From: Moraxella cuniculi DSM 21768
GTDB lineage: Bacteria; Pseudomonadota; Gammaproteobacteria; Pseudomonadales; Moraxellaceae
Assembly (NCBI RefSeq): GCF_900156515.1
Contig: NZ_FTNU01000010.1
Span: forward strand, 1-64,000
Direction of reading: 5' to 3'
DNA length: 64,000 bases
Shown: one piece after another, positions 32,188 to 42,234 of the stretch
Numbering within the stretch: the first letter of the stretch is position 1
How the letters are laid out: every line of letters starts with the position of its first letter
Position numbers and translations under genes: made by a program
Notes under the pieces: model-generated
Told to the model about the DNA's origin: nothing
Database searches by the model: none
Seen by the model: the letters and a program-made list of their open reading frames with translations, nothing else

Positions 32188-34077
32188 TTAAATACTTTCA
32201 AAATTAAGATTGGCATCTTTAAATTGTAAAATCACATTGGATTTTTCGCTGTCGTTTAAAAATGCTTTGTCCAACACAACGGTTTTGCTTGGTTTTTTGG
32301 TGATAATGGCATTAAAATCGTCTTGGGATAGTGTATTTAGTACGATGGCGTACGATTTATTTTCACAATTTAGCCAATAAACGCCATCTTTAAACTCAAT
32401 AGTTGCTGTTAATTTCAACCCCATTTTTAATAGCAATTCATAGACAATGTCTATTTCTTTGGCATTGTCTTTTAGGGGATTGATGTACATTTCCAACTGC
32501 TCGGCAATAGCATTATCATCGTCAATTTGCCATGTTTTAAAATTACTGCCCGTTAATTTAAAAACTTTAAATCCTGTATCAAGGTTTTTATCGGGATTTT
32601 CGGCTTTGATTTTTGCCCCTGCACGGCGAATGCGTTCTTTGGCGATTTCGGCGATATTGGCGAAACCTGCTTTGTGGGCTTCACTTTTTTCATCGGTAAG
32701 TTCTGGCAGTTGCACCATAATAAATTGACGATTGCCGTTATCTTCCGCATTTAATTGCATGACGGCGTGGGCGGTGGTGGCAGAACCTGCGAAAAAGTCT
32801 AGGATAGTAGAGTTTTTATTGGAACTCAATCCGATAATTCTTTTTAATAATTTTGTGCCTTTTGGATCATTAAAGATCCCTTTACCAATAATTTCTGAAA
32901 ACTCTTCATTATTTCCGTGAGAATGTCCAACTTCATCATAATTCCATAATGTACCACAAGTTACACCTTGCCTTACTTCACTTAAATATGTCTTTCTATC
33001 TACACCACCATTCTTATTAAAATACAATGCCCCTTGATGATATAATTCCATCAAAGTATCTTTTGAATATCTTGGATAACGCCCAACTGGTGCAGTCCAT
33101 TTAATTCCATTTGGAAATTCAATTTCATATATATTATTTGCCGAGCCACTTCTTGCGTGAATTGAGGTAGGTTTCCACGCACCTTTTGGATCATTATCTT
33201 TATTTTTATAACTTTTGTTTTGTTTTTCTGTTCTTGGTAATAAATTTAATTCAAAAATATCTCTATTTTTACAAAAGCAAATAATATGTTCGTGTTGATA
33301 AGAAACATCAGTATCATTTGATACAGTATATTTATTATTCCAAATAAAGTCCGCCACAAAATTCTCTCCCCCAAACACTTCATCACACAGCAACTTTAAT
33401 TGCGCCTGTTCATTGTCGTCAATGCTGATAAAAATCACGCCGTCATCGGTAAGCAAAGTATGAGCCAAATGCAATCTTGGCAACATCATATTGAGCCAAT
33501 TGCTGTGATAGTGTCCGTTGTCTTTGCTGTTCTTTTTAAAGGATTTTAATAATTGTCCGTTAATGTCTCTATCGCCTGTGGCGATTTCATAGTCTTTTTT
33601 GCTTTGGCTAAAATCATCATGATAAATAAAGTCATTGCCCGTATTATAAGGCGGGTCAATATATATCATTTTGATTTTGCCTGCATAGGATTTTTGTAAT
33701 ATTTTTAGGGCTTCTAGATTATCACTTTCAATAAAAATGTTTTGCGTGGTATCAAAATCCACACTCTCATCAGGACAAGGGGCTAATGTGTTGTAAGTGG
33801 GGCGTTGTAGGGCTTGATAGGCGGCCGATTTACCCGCCCAATTTAAGCCGTAGCGTTCGTTGCTTGCGATGTGTTCACCCAGTAGGGTTTTTAGTTTGTC
33901 TAGATCTAGGGCGTGTTCAGAGAATATTTCGGGCAGGATTTGACGAAGTTTGGTTAATTTTTCACCAAAAAAGTCGCTATTATGGGCAGTTTTTAGGCTG
34001 TTGGTTGGTTGGTTGGTTGGTTGGTTGGTTGGTTGGTTGGTTGGTTGGTTGGTTGGTTGGTTGGTTGGTTGGTTCAT
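32188..34077 (-). CDS. mod: Phase-variable type III DNA adenine methyltransferase, Mod subunit
   Basis: N6-adenine methyltransferase of a type III R-M system, 629 residues from the ATG at 34077. Motif IV DPPYNTG lies at about 141-147 and motif I FAGSATT at about 429-435, the beta-class order, with a probable target-recognition region (about 245-400) between them. Directly after the start codon come 18 tetranucleotide repeats encoding six NQPT units, so slippage shifts the frame; as given the gene is in frame (on). Moraxella modM/modN genes carry CAAC/CCAA tracts of this class. A TTG at 34104 in the same frame could be an alternative start. Which allele it is needs sequence comparison of the recognition region. 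Confidence 0.95.
   Translation of the reverse strand: MNQPTNQPTNQPTNQPTNQPTNQPTNSLKTAHNSDFFGEKLTKLRQILPEIFSEHALDLDKLKTLLGEHIASNERYGLNWAGKSAAYQALQRPTYNTLAPCPDESVDFDTTQNIFIESDNLEALKILQKSYAGKIKMIYIDPPYNTGNDFIYHDDFSQSKKDYEIATGDRDINGQLLKSFKKNSKDNGHYHSNWLNMMLPRLHLAHTLLTDDGVIFISIDDNEQAQLKLLCDEVFGGENFVADFIWNNKYTVSNDTDVSYQHEHIICFCKNRDIFELNLLPRTEKQNKSYKNKDNDPKGAWKPTSIHARSGSANNIYEIEFPNGIKWTAPVGRYPRYSKDTLMELYHQGALYFNKNGGVDRKTYLSEVRQGVTCGTLWNYDEVGHSHGNNEEFSEIIGKGIFNDPKGTKLLKRIIGLSSNKNSTILDFFAGSATTAHAVMQLNAEDNGNRQFIMVQLPELTDEKSEAHKAGFANIAEIAKERIRRAGAKIKAENPDKNLDTGFKVFKLTGSNFKTWQIDDDNAIAEQLEMYINPLKDNAKEIDIVYELLLKMGLKLTATIEFKDGVYWLNCENKSYAIVLNTLSQDDFNAIITKKPSKTVVLDKAFLNDSEKSNVILQFKDANLNFESI
34000..34074 (-). 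repeat. Tetranucleotide repeat tract, 18 units, in the mod reading frame
   Basis: 75 bp of uninterrupted TTGG on the plus strand (AACC/CAAC on the coding strand), i.e. 18 full units plus three bases, beginning at the codon after ATG. Eighteen units keep mod in frame; 17 or 19 would not. Hypermutable tracts of this kind cause on/off phase variation of DNA methylation. Confidence 0.97.
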
Positions 34078-34116
34078 TTTGCGATTTCCGTGAGAGTGTG
34101 TCAAGTAAAATCTTTT

Positions 34117-34144
34117 ATTTTAACAAATTTTTTATAATAGTAAA
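34117..34144 (-). promoter_or_regulatory. Predicted promoter of mod-res
   Basis: On the minus strand TTTACT (34144-34139), 16-nt spacer, TAAAAT (34122-34117), giving a leader of about 35 nt before the mod ATG. It lies downstream of the dat terminator, so the R-M genes form their own unit. Confidence 0.45.
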
Positions 34145-34151
34145 TATATTA

Positions 34152-34183
34152 AAAAACAAAGACGCACCAATTGGTACGCCTTT
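34152..34183 (-). terminator. Terminator downstream of dat
   Basis: AAAGACGCACC (34158-34168) pairs with GGTACGCCTTT (34173-34183) with two G-U wobbles and an AATT loop; six T follow on the minus strand. Ends the dat transcript before mod. Confidence 0.7.
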
Positions 34184-34204
34184 ATTTTAAATAACCAAAA
34201 TTTA

Positions 34205-35569
34205 CTACGCACGCACCGCTTGCAATGCTTCGCTGACAGCCTTAGTAAAGCGTGCGATGACCTCTTGGCACTCGTCCGTAGTAATGGTAATCGGGCAAAG
34301 TAGACGCACCACCGTACCACCACGACCGCCACGCTCAAGCAGCAGCTTGTTATCAAAGCACGCTTTTTGGATAGCTGCCGCCAAAACACTATCGGCAGGA
34401 TATGATCCCATATGATCGGCAGGCTGACGCTCATCAACAATCTCAATGCCTGTCATCAAGCCACGACCACGCACATGACCGATACAGCCGTATGTTTCGG
34501 ACAGACGGTTTAGTTCACTGCGTAAAAACTCGCCTTGAATGCGCGAGTTCTCCGCCAGATTATTCTTGGTGATTTCTTCTAGGACATTGTAACCTGCCGC
34601 CATCGCCAGCTGATTGCCACGGAATGTGCCAGTATGCCCTGCTGGCGACCATGCGTCAAACTTTTTATTAATGGCAAGCACGCACAATGGCAAACCACCG
34701 CCCACCGCCTTGGACATAACGACAACATCAGGGATAATTTCGGCATGTTCAAAGGCAAACATCTTGCCAGAGCGAGCAAAGCCTGCCTGCACTTCGTCTA
34801 GGATAAGCACAATGTCGTGCTTGGCGGTAACTTCACGCACTTTTTGGAGCCATTTTTTTGGAGCAGGGACAACACCGCCTTCGCCTTGAATGGCTTCTAA
34901 GATAACCGCAGCAGGTTTGACCACACCACTTTCCACATCTTCGATAAAGTTTTCAAAATAGTAAGTCAAGGCATCAACGCCAGCTTCACCGCCCAGACCC
35001 AAGGGGCAGCGATACTCGTGCGGATATGGCATAAACTGCACGCCTGCCATCAGATTGCCGACTTTTTCTTTGGCGGACAGATTGCCCGTCATGGCAAGCG
35101 AACCATGCGTCATGCCATGATAGCCACCACTAAAGGCGATGACATTATCACGCCCTGTATAAGTTTTGGCAAGTTTTATCGCAGCTTCGGTACCATCGGC
35201 ACCTGTCGGGCCACAAAATTGCAAAACAAAATTTTCTGGAAAAAATGACAACAGTTTTTCGGTAAACGCATCTTTAATAGGCGTGGTAATATCCAAAGTA
35301 TGCAATGGCAAACCGCTGTCTAGCACAGCCTTGATTGCACTGGTGGTGGCTGGGTGATTATGACCAAGTGCCAAAGTACCTGCACCTGCCAAGCAGTCAA
35401 GATACTCATTGCCCTCGACATCAGTTACCCAGCAGCCTTGTGCTTGGGCGATTGCTAAGGGTAGTTTGCGAGGATAGCTGCGGACATTTGACTCCATCTT
35501 GTCTTGGCGGGTCAAATAGTAGTCATTGGTTGCATTTGCAGCAGCAGTTACAGGGGTGTGAACGCTCAT
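34205..35569 (-). CDS. dat: Diaminobutyrate-2-oxoglutarate aminotransferase
   Basis: PLP-dependent class III aminotransferase of 454 residues making L-2,4-diaminobutyrate from aspartate semialdehyde and glutamate. PLP lysine in [13 protein letters not shown], preceded by the Asp of [26 protein letters not shown] and [11 protein letters not shown] bind the cofactor. With ddc it forms the 1,3-diaminopropane route known from Acinetobacter. Terminated before mod; preceded by an unusual structured leader region. Confidence 0.92.
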   Translation of the reverse strand: MSVHTPVTAAANATNDYYLTRQDKMESNVRSYPRKLPLAIAQAQGCWVTDVEGNEYLDCLAGAGTLALGHNHPATTSAIKAVLDSGLPLHTLDITTPIKDAFTEKLLSFFPENFVLQFCGPTGADGTEAAIKLAKTYTGRDNVIAFSGGYHGMTHGSLAMTGNLSAKEKVGNLMAGVQFMPYPHEYRCPLGLGGEAGVDALTYYFENFIEDVESGVVKPAAVILEAIQGEGGVVPAPKKWLQKVREVTAKHDIVLILDEVQAGFARSGKMFAFEHAEIIPDVVVMSKAVGGGLPLCVLAINKKFDAWSPAGHTGTFRGNQLAMAAGYNVLEEITKNNLAENSRIQGEFLRSELNRLSETYGCIGHVRGRGLMTGIEIVDERQPADHMGSYPADSVLAAAIQKACFDNKLLLERGGRGGTVVRLLCPITITTDECQEVIARFTKAVSEALQAVRA

Positions 35570-35642
35570 ATCGGATTACCATCTCAGATAAGGGTTGAAA
35601 AAAAGCACAACCGCCAAAATCGGCATGGTCATTGTGCTGGAC

Positions 35643-35671
35643 AAAAAAACCTATACTTAAGTATAGGTTTT
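35643..35671 (-). terminator. Palindromic terminator/attenuator upstream of dat
   Basis: A 26-bp perfect palindrome (35646-35671, centre CTTAAG) includes stem CCTATAC/GTATAGG and is followed on the minus strand by seven T (35649-35643). It looks like an intrinsic terminator but sits 74 bp before the dat start codon with no gene ending there, so it is either a leader attenuator or the 3' end of a small RNA. Confidence 0.6.
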
Positions 35672-35780
35672 AAGATTTATTAGATAATATAAATTATCCA
35701 AATAAAAATGGCAGACAAACTCAGTGGCACACCACGGCAAGGAGTTTGATATTGGGTTATCTGCTTTTTATAAAGCAGCA
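35672..35780 (-). ncRNA. Candidate structured leader or small RNA upstream of dat
   Basis: Three nested helices are visible: GCAGA (35711-35715) with TCTGC (35760-35764); CAAACTC (35716-35722) with GAGTTTG (35742-35748); and hairpin GTGG-CACA-CCAC (35724-35735). Next to it is CTGCTTT/AAAGCAG (35761-35777). A further dyad GATAAT/ATTATC lies at 35683-35698. On the minus strand these precede the T7 terminator. It matches no riboswitch class I know. Expression is not shown. Confidence 0.35.
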
Positions 35781-36267
35781 AACTTACTATCTTTGTCTAT
35801 TTTTGGCTATCTTAAAACCTTTTTTGAAATCCATCTGACACTTGTCAATATAGCACAACGCCATTGCAAAATCATGACGGATTAAATTTACTTAAATTTG
35901 TTCAGTTTTTGCTGACTTGGCAAGAGCAAATCGCAAGGGCTATGATACACGCTTTTTGAAAAAAGTAAAGGCGTTTTTGCCAATCTTGGGCAACGCATTC
36001 AATGACAACGCCATAAAACGCAAGCCAAACTTAACCAAGCCCAATGCTTATCCCCATAGATTCAGACAACTCCCATGTTCTTAATTTTCTGCAAATGCCA
36101 AATTTTTAGCACTGCCAATCATCGCCGCCTTGTCTGCAATGCGTAAAAAGACTTGATTGATAAAATTAACAACCAGCCCAACAGGCTTAACAATCAAGAT
36201 AATTCGCCATCTGTGCCGATGTTTGGTACAATAATATATTTTACATAGCCAAGCAAAGACAAACATC
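35781..36267. other. Intergenic region upstream of queE, no gene recognised
   Basis: About 490 bp between the structured element and queE. No convincing open frame with a ribosome site, no tRNA. A TTGACA on the minus strand (35848-35843) lacks a matching -10 at normal spacing. The promoter for queE should lie near its 3' end. Confidence 0.5.
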
Positions 36268-36990
36268 GTGAATACCAAACAAACCGCCCTACGCAACACC
36301 AAAATCCCCACCACTGACCCACAGGCAGGGCTGAAGCTGACCGAGATTTTTTATTCTCTGCAAGGTGAGGCGTTAAGCTCAGGATTGCCGACTATTTTTA
36401 TTCGGCTGACAGGCTGTCCGTTACGCTGTGTTTATTGTGATACGACTTATTCATTTACAGGCGGTGAGCGTTGGACGCTTGAAGGGATTGCTGATTATAT
36501 CGCCAAATATCCCTGCCAGCGTGTCTGCATTACTGGTGGTGAACCACTGGCTCAGCCCAATGCCATCGCTCTGATGCAGCTGCTGCTTGACAAAGGGTAT
36601 GAGATTTCTCTTGAGACCGCAGGGGCATTATCGGTTGCCGAAGTGCCTGCCGCCGTCTCCAAAGTCATGGATCTAAAAACCCCATCATCGGGCGAAATGG
36701 ACAAAAATCTTTGGGAAAACCTACACCATCTGGGTCGCCATGACCAAATTAAAATCGTCATTGCCGATCGCAAGGATTATCAATGGGCAAAGCAAATCAT
36801 CGCCACACACCGCCTGCATGAGTTGGTTGGCACAGTTTGGCTATCGCCCATGTTTAATATTCATGAAAATCATGGCAATGCACCAACGCTTGCTACCGAT
36901 TTGGCAGAGTGGATTTTGGCTGATGGGTTGCCTGTGCGATTTGGCTTGCAGCTGCACAAAATCATCTGGGCAGATGCCAAGGGCAAATAA
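36268..36990 (+). CDS. queE: 7-carboxy-7-deazaguanine synthase
   Basis: Radical-SAM enzyme of queuosine biosynthesis, converting 6-carboxy-tetrahydropterin to 7-carboxy-7-deazaguanine. 240 residues; cluster motif CPLRCVYC, with EIFYSLQGEA and CITGGEPLAQ. Translation most likely starts at GTG 36268 with a weak ribosome site. Followed 24 bp later by the TRIC-like gene, probably in one operon. Confidence 0.93.
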   Translation: MNTKQTALRNTKIPTTDPQAGLKLTEIFYSLQGEALSSGLPTIFIRLTGCPLRCVYCDTTYSFTGGERWTLEGIADYIAKYPCQRVCITGGEPLAQPNAIALMQLLLDKGYEISLETAGALSVAEVPAAVSKVMDLKTPSSGEMDKNLWENLHHLGRHDQIKIVIADRKDYQWAKQIIATHRLHELVGTVWLSPMFNIHENHGNAPTLATDLAEWILADGLPVRFGLQLHKIIWADAKGK

Positions 36991-37014
36991 TCCACCAGCT
37001 GGCACGGAGAGAAT

Positions 37015-37659
37015 ATGCCGATAACTTTTGACACCAATCTGTTGATTTATCTGCTGGATATGATCGGCATCATTGCCTGTGCCATCGCTGGTACGACACT
37101 TGCCATGTACAAGCGGTTTGATTTGTTTGGCTGTATTTTGGTATCAATGGTCGGAGCCATCGGCGGTGGCACGATTCGTGATGTCATGCTTGATCGCCAT
37201 CCGCTGTTTTGGATGATTGATTTGAATTATGTTTTTGTCATCACCACAACTTCCATCTTGTGCCAAATGTTCTTTCATCGCCATCGTGATATTGTCGGTA
37301 TCTTAAAGTTGTTTGATGCCATTGGCTTGGCGGCGTTTAGCGTCATTGGGTTGACAGTTGCGTTATCTGTGGGAGCAAGTCCGTTGGTGGCGGTGATGAT
37401 GGCAGTGCTGACAAGCATCGCAGGTGGCATTATGCGTGATATGATTTGTAACGAAATCCCCCTAGTGCTACAAAAAGAAATTTACATCAGTGCCAGCATC
37501 ATTGGCTCTTGTCTATATCTAGGGCTTGGCAGCTTTAGTGTTGATGATTGGATAAAACAAAGCGTGGCATTGACCAGCATTTTTGTCATTCGTATGCTGG
37601 CGGTGCGATTTGATTGGCATTTACCCTCCATTGAGCTTAGAAAATCAACCAACAAATAG
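37015..37659 (+). CDS. TRIC-like (UPF0126/YicG) membrane protein
   Basis: 214-residue inner-membrane protein with about seven hydrophobic segments in two related halves, each containing a glycine-rich motif and Arg-Asp (GAIGGGTIRDVML and SIAGGIMRDMIC). This is the signature of the UPF0126 family, related to trimeric intracellular cation channels and implicated in some bacteria in glycine transport. Function in this organism is unknown. Downstream of queE. Confidence 0.85.
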   Translation: MPITFDTNLLIYLLDMIGIIACAIAGTTLAMYKRFDLFGCILVSMVGAIGGGTIRDVMLDRHPLFWMIDLNYVFVITTTSILCQMFFHRHRDIVGILKLFDAIGLAAFSVIGLTVALSVGASPLVAVMMAVLTSIAGGIMRDMICNEIPLVLQKEIYISASIIGSCLYLGLGSFSVDDWIKQSVALTSIFVIRMLAVRFDWHLPSIELRKSTNK

Positions 37660-37934
37660 CCACACGCCGCGGTCAGGTTTTGTAATTTCAGCAGTCCAAC
37701 TTCGACAGTTTAAGCCATATCCCAATAAACAATCAACAAGCATTTTGGCAGATTAAGCAGTTATCAATCCAAGCTTGTGGCAAATTGGTGCAGCCACTTT
37801 TGGCAAACAGCCCATCAGCCGCCCTGTCTTGGATTGTATGGGCAGTTTATAAAACCAAATGCTTGATTTGCCGATACAGACCGCCAAAATAGGGCAAATG
37901 ATGCCAATCTTGACCGCTTGCAACAAGCCCAAAG

Positions 37935-39692
37935 CTAATAGACACCCTGCTGCAAGGCTGCAATCTGTACCACTGCCAAATCTTTAATCACCAGCTGTAG
38001 GCTTTGACCGCCTTGCCACTGATTAATATCCAGCGTGTATAGGATATGCACAGAGCTTGCCCGATAGTCCCAATTTTTTGGCTGATAATTAAACCAAATC
38101 GCATCAATCGGGTACTGCACGCCTGCCAATTTTAAGGTGAGTTTTAGGTGCTTATCCTTGAGTATCCGATGGTTCATCACCACAAATTCACCATCAAACA
38201 CAGGGGGCAAAAAACCATTGCCCCAGACGCTGATGTTTTTTAGCGTATCGGCAAATTGTAGGCTAAATTCATTAGGCTCAAGCTCACCATCGGTAAATTT
38301 TTGCTCGCAAAATATCGCCTCATCAAAAGTCGCCATCTGCTCCAAAAAGGCTTTGGCAAAAGGTTCAAAATTTGCCTTTTTAATCGTCAAACCTGCCGCC
38401 ATCGCATGACCGCCAAAATGCTCGATGAGCGTTGGATTGGCAATTGCCACCGCTTCAATCACATCTCGGATATGCACACCAGCGATTGAACGAGCAGAAC
38501 CCTTAATCAAATCATCATCAGCGGTCGCCTGTGTATCGGCAGGTGCAAAGACAATGCTGGGGCGATAGAGTTTTTCTTTTAGCCTGCCTGCAACAATGCC
38601 TATCACCCCTTGATGCCAATTGTCCTGATACAGCACCGTTGCCCGTGTTTGCTTGCTGTCCAATTGCAGCGTATCAATGATTGCAACCGCTTCATCTTTC
38701 ATGCTGATCTCAACGGTGCGGCGAGCTTGGTTTAATCTGTTTAGCTCCATTGCCAAGCGATGAGCCTCACCCCAGTCATCTGCCAATAAGCACTCAACAC
38801 CGATACGCATATTGTCCATACGCCCAGCGGCATTAATGCGTGGTGCAATGGCAAAACCAAAATCCTCACTGCCCATCGTCTGGTACGAACGCCCTGCCTG
38901 CTCAAGTATCGCCAAAATCCCAAGCACACATTTGCCCTCACGAATGCGTGCCAAGCCATGCGTTACCAAAATGCGGTTGTTGCGATCAAACACGCCCAAA
39001 TCCGCCACCGTTCCCAATGCCACCAAGTCCAAATATCGTGCCACATTATCAGTCGACTTACCTTGATTGCGGCGATGCTTGGCAAGCCTGCCCATCACAT
39101 AAAACGCCACACCCACGCCCACAAGCGACTTGCTGGCAAATGAACAGCCCAGCTGATTGGGATTAACCACGGCATCGGCAGGCGGTGATGGCTTGGTGGT
39201 CAAATGATGGTCAGTAATCACTACCTGTACACCGAGCTGATGAGCCCGTGCAACACCTTCATGGCTTGAGATGCCATTATCCACCGTGATGATAAGTTTT
39301 GGTTGATACAGTTGTACGCCATAATCAACAATTTCTGGTGTCAAGCCATAGCCGAATTTAAAACGGTCAGGCACCAAAAAATCAACCACAGCGCCCATCT
39401 GCCTAAGCACACGCATCATCAATGCCGTGCTGGTCGCCCCATCACAATCAAAATCACCGATGATTAAAATATTATCGCCACGATCAATCGCTGCATCAAT
39501 CAGCGACACCGCATCATCAATACCCAATAAATCCGCCGCAGGCAATAGGGCAGATACACCAACGGTCAAATCAGCCACATCAGCCACCTTGCGTGCCTGT
39601 AGCACACGAGCCAGCGAACGATAACCCACCGCCTGGGCCAGTGATTCTGCCAGCGTCTCGGTCAGTCTAGGGCTTAGTGTCAAACGCGTCAT
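37935..39692 (-). CDS. recJ: Single-stranded-DNA-specific exonuclease RecJ
   Basis: 5'-3' exonuclease for recombination and mismatch repair, 585 residues. DHH-family motifs: IGDFDCDGATST, DNGISSHEG, VVITDHHL, and the DHHA1 motif HFGGHAMAAG. Its start overlaps the ispH stop by one base (TGATG), so translation is coupled. Confidence 0.96.
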   Translation of the reverse strand: MTRLTLSPRLTETLAESLAQAVGYRSLARVLQARKVADVADLTVGVSALLPAADLLGIDDAVSLIDAAIDRGDNILIIGDFDCDGATSTALMMRVLRQMGAVVDFLVPDRFKFGYGLTPEIVDYGVQLYQPKLIITVDNGISSHEGVARAHQLGVQVVITDHHLTTKPSPPADAVVNPNQLGCSFASKSLVGVGVAFYVMGRLAKHRRNQGKSTDNVARYLDLVALGTVADLGVFDRNNRILVTHGLARIREGKCVLGILAILEQAGRSYQTMGSEDFGFAIAPRINAAGRMDNMRIGVECLLADDWGEAHRLAMELNRLNQARRTVEISMKDEAVAIIDTLQLDSKQTRATVLYQDNWHQGVIGIVAGRLKEKLYRPSIVFAPADTQATADDDLIKGSARSIAGVHIRDVIEAVAIANPTLIEHFGGHAMAAGLTIKKANFEPFAKAFLEQMATFDEAIFCEQKFTDGELEPNEFSLQFADTLKNISVWGNGFLPPVFDGEFVVMNHRILKDKHLKLTLKLAGVQYPIDAIWFNYQPKNWDYRASSVHILYTLDINQWQGGQSLQLVIKDLAVVQIAALQQGVY

Positions 39693-40633
39693 CAGCTTGC
39701 CCTTGTTAGCGATTTTGGCAGGCTGAAGGTAACATTTTCATCAATGCCTGACAGCTCAACAGGAGCGTTCGCCCCCCATGACTGCAAAGTTTCTAAGACT
39801 TGCTCAATTAAAATCTCAGGTGCCGAAGCACCCGCCGTTACCCCAACAAATGCTACATCATCAAACCACGCCCTATCCATCTGCTCGGCATTGTCAATCA
39901 AATAAGCACGCCGCCCCATGCGTTCGGCAAGCTCACGCAAACGGTTTGAGTTGCTAGAATTCGGACTGCCGACCACCAGCACCACCTCGCATTGCTCGGC
40001 AAGTAGCTTGACGGCATCTTGGCGATTTTGGGTGGCATAACAAATATCATCTTTGCGTGGTGCATTGATTTGGGGGAATTTGTCCTTTAGTGCATCAATG
40101 ATATTTGCCGTATCGTCCATTGATAGCGTCGTCTGGGTAACAAAGGCAAGCTGTTTATCTTTGGCAAAATCAAGCCGAGCCACATCGTCTACATCTTCAA
40201 CCAAATGAATCCTCCCGCCAAAAGATTCATCAAATCGCCCCATTGTTCCTTCAACTTCAGGGTGTCCTGCATGACCGATTAAAATTGCATCCATGCCTTC
40301 TTTGGCAAATTTACCCACCTCAATATGCACCTTGGTAACCAGTGGACAGGTGGCATCAAATACTGTCAAATCTCGCCGTGCCGCCTCATCTTCGACCGCA
40401 CGAGACACGCCATGTGCCGAAAAAATCACAATCGCCCCATCAGGCACTTCGTCCAATTCTTCAACAAAAACCGCACCACGGCGTGCCAAATCCTCCACCA
40501 CAAACTTATTATGCACCACTTCATGACGCACATAAATCGGTGGGCTAAAACGACGCAACGCCTCATTAACAATGGCGATGGCACGATCCACCCCAGCACA
40601 AAAACCTCGTGGATTGGCAAGCAAAATTTGCAT
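39692..40633 (-). CDS. ispH: 4-hydroxy-3-methylbut-2-enyl diphosphate reductase
   Basis: Last step of the MEP isoprenoid pathway, making IPP and DMAPP via a 4Fe-4S cluster. 313 residues from ATG 40633 (AAGAGA about 9 nt upstream; an ATG three codons earlier has no room for a ribosome site). Cluster Cys in [19 protein letters not shown], and the [12 protein letters not shown] segment. Coupled to recJ. Confidence 0.96.
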   Translation of the reverse strand: MQILLANPRGFCAGVDRAIAIVNEALRRFSPPIYVRHEVVHNKFVVEDLARRGAVFVEELDEVPDGAIVIFSAHGVSRAVEDEAARRDLTVFDATCPLVTKVHIEVGKFAKEGMDAILIGHAGHPEVEGTMGRFDESFGGRIHLVEDVDDVARLDFAKDKQLAFVTQTTLSMDDTANIIDALKDKFPQINAPRKDDICYATQNRQDAVKLLAEQCEVVLVVGSPNSSNSNRLRELAERMGRRAYLIDNAEQMDRAWFDDVAFVGVTAGASAPEILIEQVLETLQSWGANAPVELSGIDENVTFSLPKSLTRAS

Positions 40634-40869
40634 AATTATCATCTCTTAACAATATCCTGCCAATTTTACCAAAAATTTCACAAAAAATCCGCCCTACTTG
40701 CCAAAATCAGCCCCAAGTTTGATACCCAATCAAGCCATCACGCCTGCAATTTGCCATACCCATCAAGGCTTTGGCGATGGCAGGTGATACAAACTTATGC
40801 TAAAATAACCAAACCTATCAATAAGCAAATGAATCATTTGCCACCAAACCACATCAAAAAAGGCATATT

Positions 40870-41499
40870 ATGGCAACATTAGGCAAACTTTTTATCATCA
40901 CCGCCGCATCAGGCACAGGCAAAACCAGCCTAGTCAAAGAGCTACTCGCCAGCACTGATAATCTAACGGTCAGCATCTCTCACACCACACGAAATCCCAG
41001 AGCAGGCGAGATTGATGGCGTGCATTATCATTTTGTCAGCACCGATGAATTTTGCAATCTGATAGAGCAGGCGGCATTTTTGGAATATGCACAAGTTTTT
41101 GACAATTATTATGGCACCTCAAAACAAGCGGTGCAGACACTGCTTGAGCAAGGTCGTGATGTTATCTTGGAGATTGATTGGCAAGGAGCGTTACAAATCA
41201 AAGATAAGTTTGCCGAAGCGGTGATGATTTTTATCCTACCTCCAAGTCGTGAGGCATTGCGTACACGGCTATCAGGTCGTGGACAAGACAGCCCAGAAGT
41301 CATCGAAAAGCGACTGGCAGGATCACTGACCGAAATGAAGCAATATGACAAGTTTGACTATCTGGTCATCAATGATGAATTTGAGCTGGCACTGTCAGAC
41401 CTACAAACCATCATCAAAGCCACTCGATTACGCACAGCCACCCAGCAAGGCAGACAGGCACAGCTGTTGGCAAATTTGCTTGGCGATGCCAATCCATAA
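40870..41499 (+). CDS. gmk: Guanylate kinase
   Basis: Phosphorylates GMP/dGMP, 209 residues. P-loop [18 protein letters not shown]-binding [20 protein letters not shown] and [14 protein letters not shown]. First gene of the gmk-rpoZ-spoT arrangement conserved in gammaproteobacteria. Confidence 0.97.
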   Translation: MATLGKLFIITAASGTGKTSLVKELLASTDNLTVSISHTTRNPRAGEIDGVHYHFVSTDEFCNLIEQAAFLEYAQVFDNYYGTSKQAVQTLLEQGRDVILEIDWQGALQIKDKFAEAVMIFILPPSREALRTRLSGRGQDSPEVIEKRLAGSLTEMKQYDKFDYLVINDEFELALSDLQTIIKATRLRTATQQGRQAQLLANLLGDANP

Positions 41500-41595
41500 T
41501 AAATTGTCCAAAGTCGCAAAAATCGCTTAAAAATCGCCAAAAATCTTGTTATAATAAGCAATTTAAGTTTGATTTATAAAATTAAGAGAGCAATC

Positions 41596-41868
41596 ATGGC
41601 ACGAGTAACCATCGAAGACTGTTTATCAAATGTTGATAATCGTTTTGAGTTGATTTTGGTGGCAAGCAAGCGAGCTCGCCAATTGGCAAATGGCAAAGCT
41701 GAGCCTACCGTTTCTGTGGATAACGACAAGCCAACGGTGCTGGCACTGCGTGAAATCGCCGCTGGCAATGTTGGTCGTGCGATTTTGGACGAGCCTGATG
41801 ATGATATTTTCCTAAAATCCATGCAGTCGTTTGAAATCACCCCTGAGCAGCTGGGCAATACGCTGTAA
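41596..41868 (+). CDS. rpoZ: RNA polymerase subunit omega
   Basis: 90-residue subunit stabilising beta' and forming part of a ppGpp site. Starts [19 protein letters not shown] with AAGAGAG before the ATG at 41596; an upstream in-frame start adds residues not found in the family. Followed by an intrinsic terminator, separating it from spoT. Confidence 0.97.
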   Translation: MARVTIEDCLSNVDNRFELILVASKRARQLANGKAEPTVSVDNDKPTVLALREIAAGNVGRAILDEPDDDIFLKSMQSFEITPEQLGNTL

Positions 41869-41888
41869 TAACGATTCTGCCTAACAAA

Positions 41889-41917
41889 ACAAGTCATATT
41901 GTATGGCTTGTTTTTTT
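41889..41917 (+). terminator. Terminator after rpoZ
   Basis: ACAAGTCATA (41889-41898) pairs with TATGGCTTGT (41902-41911) with one G-U wobble and a 3-nt loop, then six further T. Confidence 0.85.
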
Positions 41918-42100
41918 ATATTAATCCGACACTGTTAATCATAACTACACAATCAGACCATACTGCTGGCACTTGCAATCACCACCTTATCACCCCACAC
42001 GACCCAATGCTCTTTGGTCTTGGTCGGCGAGCGTTTCGTCATTTGATGGCGGCATTTTGACAAAATTATGAAAAATGTATAAAAATCACACGCCGATGTA

Positions 42101-42131
42101 TTGACAAGCACCCTGCAAAGTGATTTATTAT
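42101..42131 (+). promoter_or_regulatory. Predicted promoter of spoT
   Basis: A perfect -35 TTGACA (42101-42106) with TATTAT (42126-42131) 19 nt on. The 366-bp gap between rpoZ and spoT contains this, the rpoZ terminator and otherwise AT-rich sequence without a gene. Confidence 0.5.
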
Positions 42132-42234
42132 ATCTACTATGTCAAAATAATATAAAACTTTGTTTATTTGGCATAAAAAGCGGGTGCAGACTATTTTGGC
42201 TGCATAAATCAACTTACAACCCAAAGAGCCATCT

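Noticed and set aside
34000-34074. Repeat array considered as CRISPR or minisatellite
   Set aside because: Pure four-base unit without spacers, inside a coding frame: a phase-variation tract.
33786-34190. Plus-strand open frame with repeated GWLV units opposite mod
   Set aside because: It is the antisense reading of the tetranucleotide tract; no ribosome site or family, and mod on the other strand explains the sequence.
35708-35749. Short plus-strand peptide MADKLSGTPRQGV in the dat upstream region
   Set aside because: Thirteen codons, no ribosome site; the same bases are better explained by the nested helices.
35820-35848. Minus-strand promoter starting at TTGACA (35848-35843) for the candidate dat leader RNA
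   Set aside because: The sequence 16-18 nt downstream is an A-run with no -10 likeness, so I do not call a promoter.
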